A stretch of DNA of 7,376 nt from an uncultured Planctomycetia bacterium (GTDB lineage: Bacteria; Planctomycetota; UBA1135; GCA-002686595), in assembly GCA_937952135.1 (NCBI GenBank), contig CALFYL010000261.1, forward strand, positions 1-7,376, read 5' to 3'. Position 1 is the first letter of the stretch. Every line of letters starts with the position of its first letter. Made by a program: the position numbers and the translations under genes. A model generated the notes under the pieces. That model saw nothing but the letters and a program-made list of their open reading frames with translations. It did no database searches and was not told where the DNA came from. Below, in pieces: positions 6,374-7,376 of the stretch.

Positions 6374-6394
6374 TCGCGAATCCATTCCTCGCGA
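6374..6394. promoter_or_regulatory. TCGCGA dyad upstream of the sigma gene, possible operator
   Basis: Two copies of TCGCGA (6374-6379 and 6389-6394) are separated by nine AT-richer bases, about 80-100 bases upstream of the sigma start. The spacing of 15 bases centre to centre could suit a dimeric regulator. GC-rich hexamers are common in this DNA, so this is only a candidate. Confidence 0.2.
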
Positions 6395-6455
6395 GTCGGC
6401 GCCGCCATCGCGTTCGTCTGGGTGGAAGGGTGCCCGCGAGCCGCGCACATGCGTT

Positions 6456-6476
6456 GCGAGGCTCCCTGAGGCTCGC
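6456..6476 (-). terminator. Weak hairpin after the HNH gene
   Basis: GCGAG (6456-6460) pairs with CTCGC (6472-6476), and inside it CTC pairs with GAG around a three-base loop, with one G-G mismatch. It lies 28 bases beyond the HNH stop. No T run follows, so an intrinsic terminator is uncertain. Confidence 0.25.
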
Positions 6477-6503
6477 TGCCCGCGGCGAGCGCGTCTCGAT
6501 CGC

Positions 6504-7376
6504 TCAGCCCGTCGCCAAGAACTTTCTCCAACGTGTTTCGAGCCGCTCACGATCGGGACGATCGGCGGTGCGTGGCGGCGGGACCAACGTCGATCCGTGC
6601 AACGCCTGCAAGCCGTGGAGCAGCATCGGCCCGTCGGATTCCTTGAGGATCTCCCGCCGAACGCGAATCGTCAGTGAATCTGGCTCCGGCGCCCAGTAGC
6701 CCAGGTCGAAGGCGCCGTGATGCAGGCGGCACAGGCATAGGCCGTTGGAGACGATCGGTTCGCCGAGCGCTTCCGAGTCGGGCGTGATGTGAGCCGCGTC
6801 GAGCAGGCGATCGTGGCCGAGTCGGCACACGGCGCAGCGGCGCTGATAGGCGCGAAGCACGCGCTCGCGGAAGGCGGCTTGATGGAGCCGGGTTTTCACG
6901 CGACGCATCGCATAGACGCGTTGGATGCGCTGCGAGAAGTCGTCGGCCTCGTTGACGATCGGCGCCGCCGACAAACCGCTCCAACCCACTTGCGAGGCGC
7001 TCGGAAGCGCCTCGATACGAAAGCGAGCGGCGGCGCGGTCCTCACCGACGACCCACACCGGATGCACAACGACGAACTGCGCCGGCGGACCGCTCGAAAC
7101 TTGGTGCAAGTAGACGAGCGGGAGCGCCAGCTCCATCGCACGCCGCACCGAACGATTGTCGCGCGAATCGAGACCGTCGCCAGCCATGGCGTAACTCAGG
7201 CTGGCGCCGGAGGAGAACTCGTCGCCGTACGGATCGCGCAGAGAGGTTCGAACGCTCAGCGCGACCTCCGAGCCGGCCGGGCAGTAGATGCCTCGCTGAC
7301 GGTGGAACAGCGGCTGGATTTGGCCGCGAAAGGGAACGCCCTCGATGAGTTCGGGCCAGCTCAGCGTGTCACGAAC
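6504..7376 (-). CDS. HNH endonuclease, restriction-like, N-terminus beyond window
   Basis: The frame stays open from the stop at 6504 to the right edge, giving 290 visible residues; the start lies outside. The internal ATG at 7187 is not the real start, because conserved sequence continues upstream of it (for example QPLFHRQRGIY). The C-terminal half is a zinc-stabilised HNH nuclease: CxxC (visible residues 181 and 184), the HNH histidine in DAAHITP (196), the asparagine in SNGL (212), and CRLHHGAFD (216-224) supplying the last Cys/His ligands and the final histidine. It ends with DGPMLLHGLQALHG, a tail I associate with a widespread family annotated as HNH or restriction endonuclease. The N-terminal part (about 1-125, with PYGDEF, SRDN and PLVYLHQV) is the companion domain of that family and may read modified DNA like SRA/PUA folds; this is inference. 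No methyltransferase is visible nearby. Confidence 0.88.
   Translation of the reverse strand, partial: VRDTLSWPELIEGVPFRGQIQPLFHRQRGIYCPAGSEVALSVRTSLRDPYGDEFSSGASLSYAMAGDGLDSRDNRSVRRAMELALPLVYLHQVSSGPPAQFVVVHPVWVVGEDRAAARFRIEALPSASQVGWSGLSAAPIVNEADDFSQRIQRVYAMRRVKTRLHQAAFRERVLRAYQRRCAVCRLGHDRLLDAAHITPDSEALGEPIVSNGLCLCRLHHGAFDLGYWAPEPDSLTIRVRREILKESDGPMLLHGLQALHGSTLVPPPRTADRPDRERLETRWRKFLATG

Larger units (their letters stand above)
6297..6503 (-). promoter_or_regulatory. Spacer between HNH gene and sigma gene, presumed sigma-kinase promoter region
   Basis: 207 bases with no supportable gene; the minus-strand frame at 6256-6531 begins inside the HNH gene and has no domain-like content. The region should hold the HNH terminator (weak hairpin 6456-6476) and the promoter of the sigma-kinase unit. 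The most AT-rich stretch is near 6361-6388, but I could not assign a -35/-10 pair with confidence. Confidence 0.4.

Noticed and set aside
6256..6531. A 91-codon minus-strand frame between the HNH and sigma genes
   Set aside because: It starts within the HNH gene, overlaps the sigma start in another frame and has no recognisable content.
3696..6677. A 993-codon open frame on the plus strand, antisense to the kinase and sigma genes
   Set aside because: It is rich in Arg, Ala, Glu and His with no domain pattern. It is the antisense shadow of high-GC coding sequence, while the minus strand has complete kinase and sigma motifs with ribosome sites.

Overview
The window is very GC-rich (roughly 70% by eye), gene-dense bacterial DNA, most likely from a planctomycete, possibly one of the deep-branching lineages with large genomes. 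Three things point that way. There is an ECF sigma factor directly upstream of a membrane-anchored Ser/Thr kinase. There are secreted PD40 propeller proteins. One of these ends in a four-cysteine domain of a type I associate with secreted planctomycete proteins. The assignment rests on family knowledge and has not been tested by phylogeny.

Layout, left to right. Positions 1-241 (minus) hold the 5' part of a secreted PD40 beta-propeller gene that runs off the left edge. A 326-base divergent spacer (242-567) follows. Two plus-strand genes come next: a small membrane-anchored protein with three copies of an SSK motif (568-1128), then a membrane di-iron hydroxylase/desaturase (1125-1886) that overlaps it by four bases (GTGA). 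An extended inverted repeat (1898-1942) separates this pair from a convergent minus-strand gene (1969-3711). That gene encodes a complete secreted seven-repeat PD40 propeller with the four-cysteine C-terminal domain.

Upstream of it on the minus strand is a two-gene signalling unit. An ECF sigma factor (5688-6296, GTG start) lies 84 bases ahead of a Ser/Thr kinase (3798-5603). The kinase ends in an unusual glycine-every-five-residues repeat and three predicted membrane spans. A hairpin plus a T7 run (3767-3791) probably ends this transcript. At the right edge (6504-7376, minus) is an HNH nuclease whose N-terminus lies outside the window, with a conserved N-terminal domain of the kind seen in restriction-like HNH proteins.

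How they work together: the sigma factor and kinase probably form one signal-transduction module, with the membrane-anchored kinase sensing a signal and controlling the sigma factor. The SSK protein and the hydroxylase are translationally coupled and may act together at the membrane. The two PD40 genes are related to each other and flank that cassette. I see no mobile element, CRISPR array, tRNA or rRNA.
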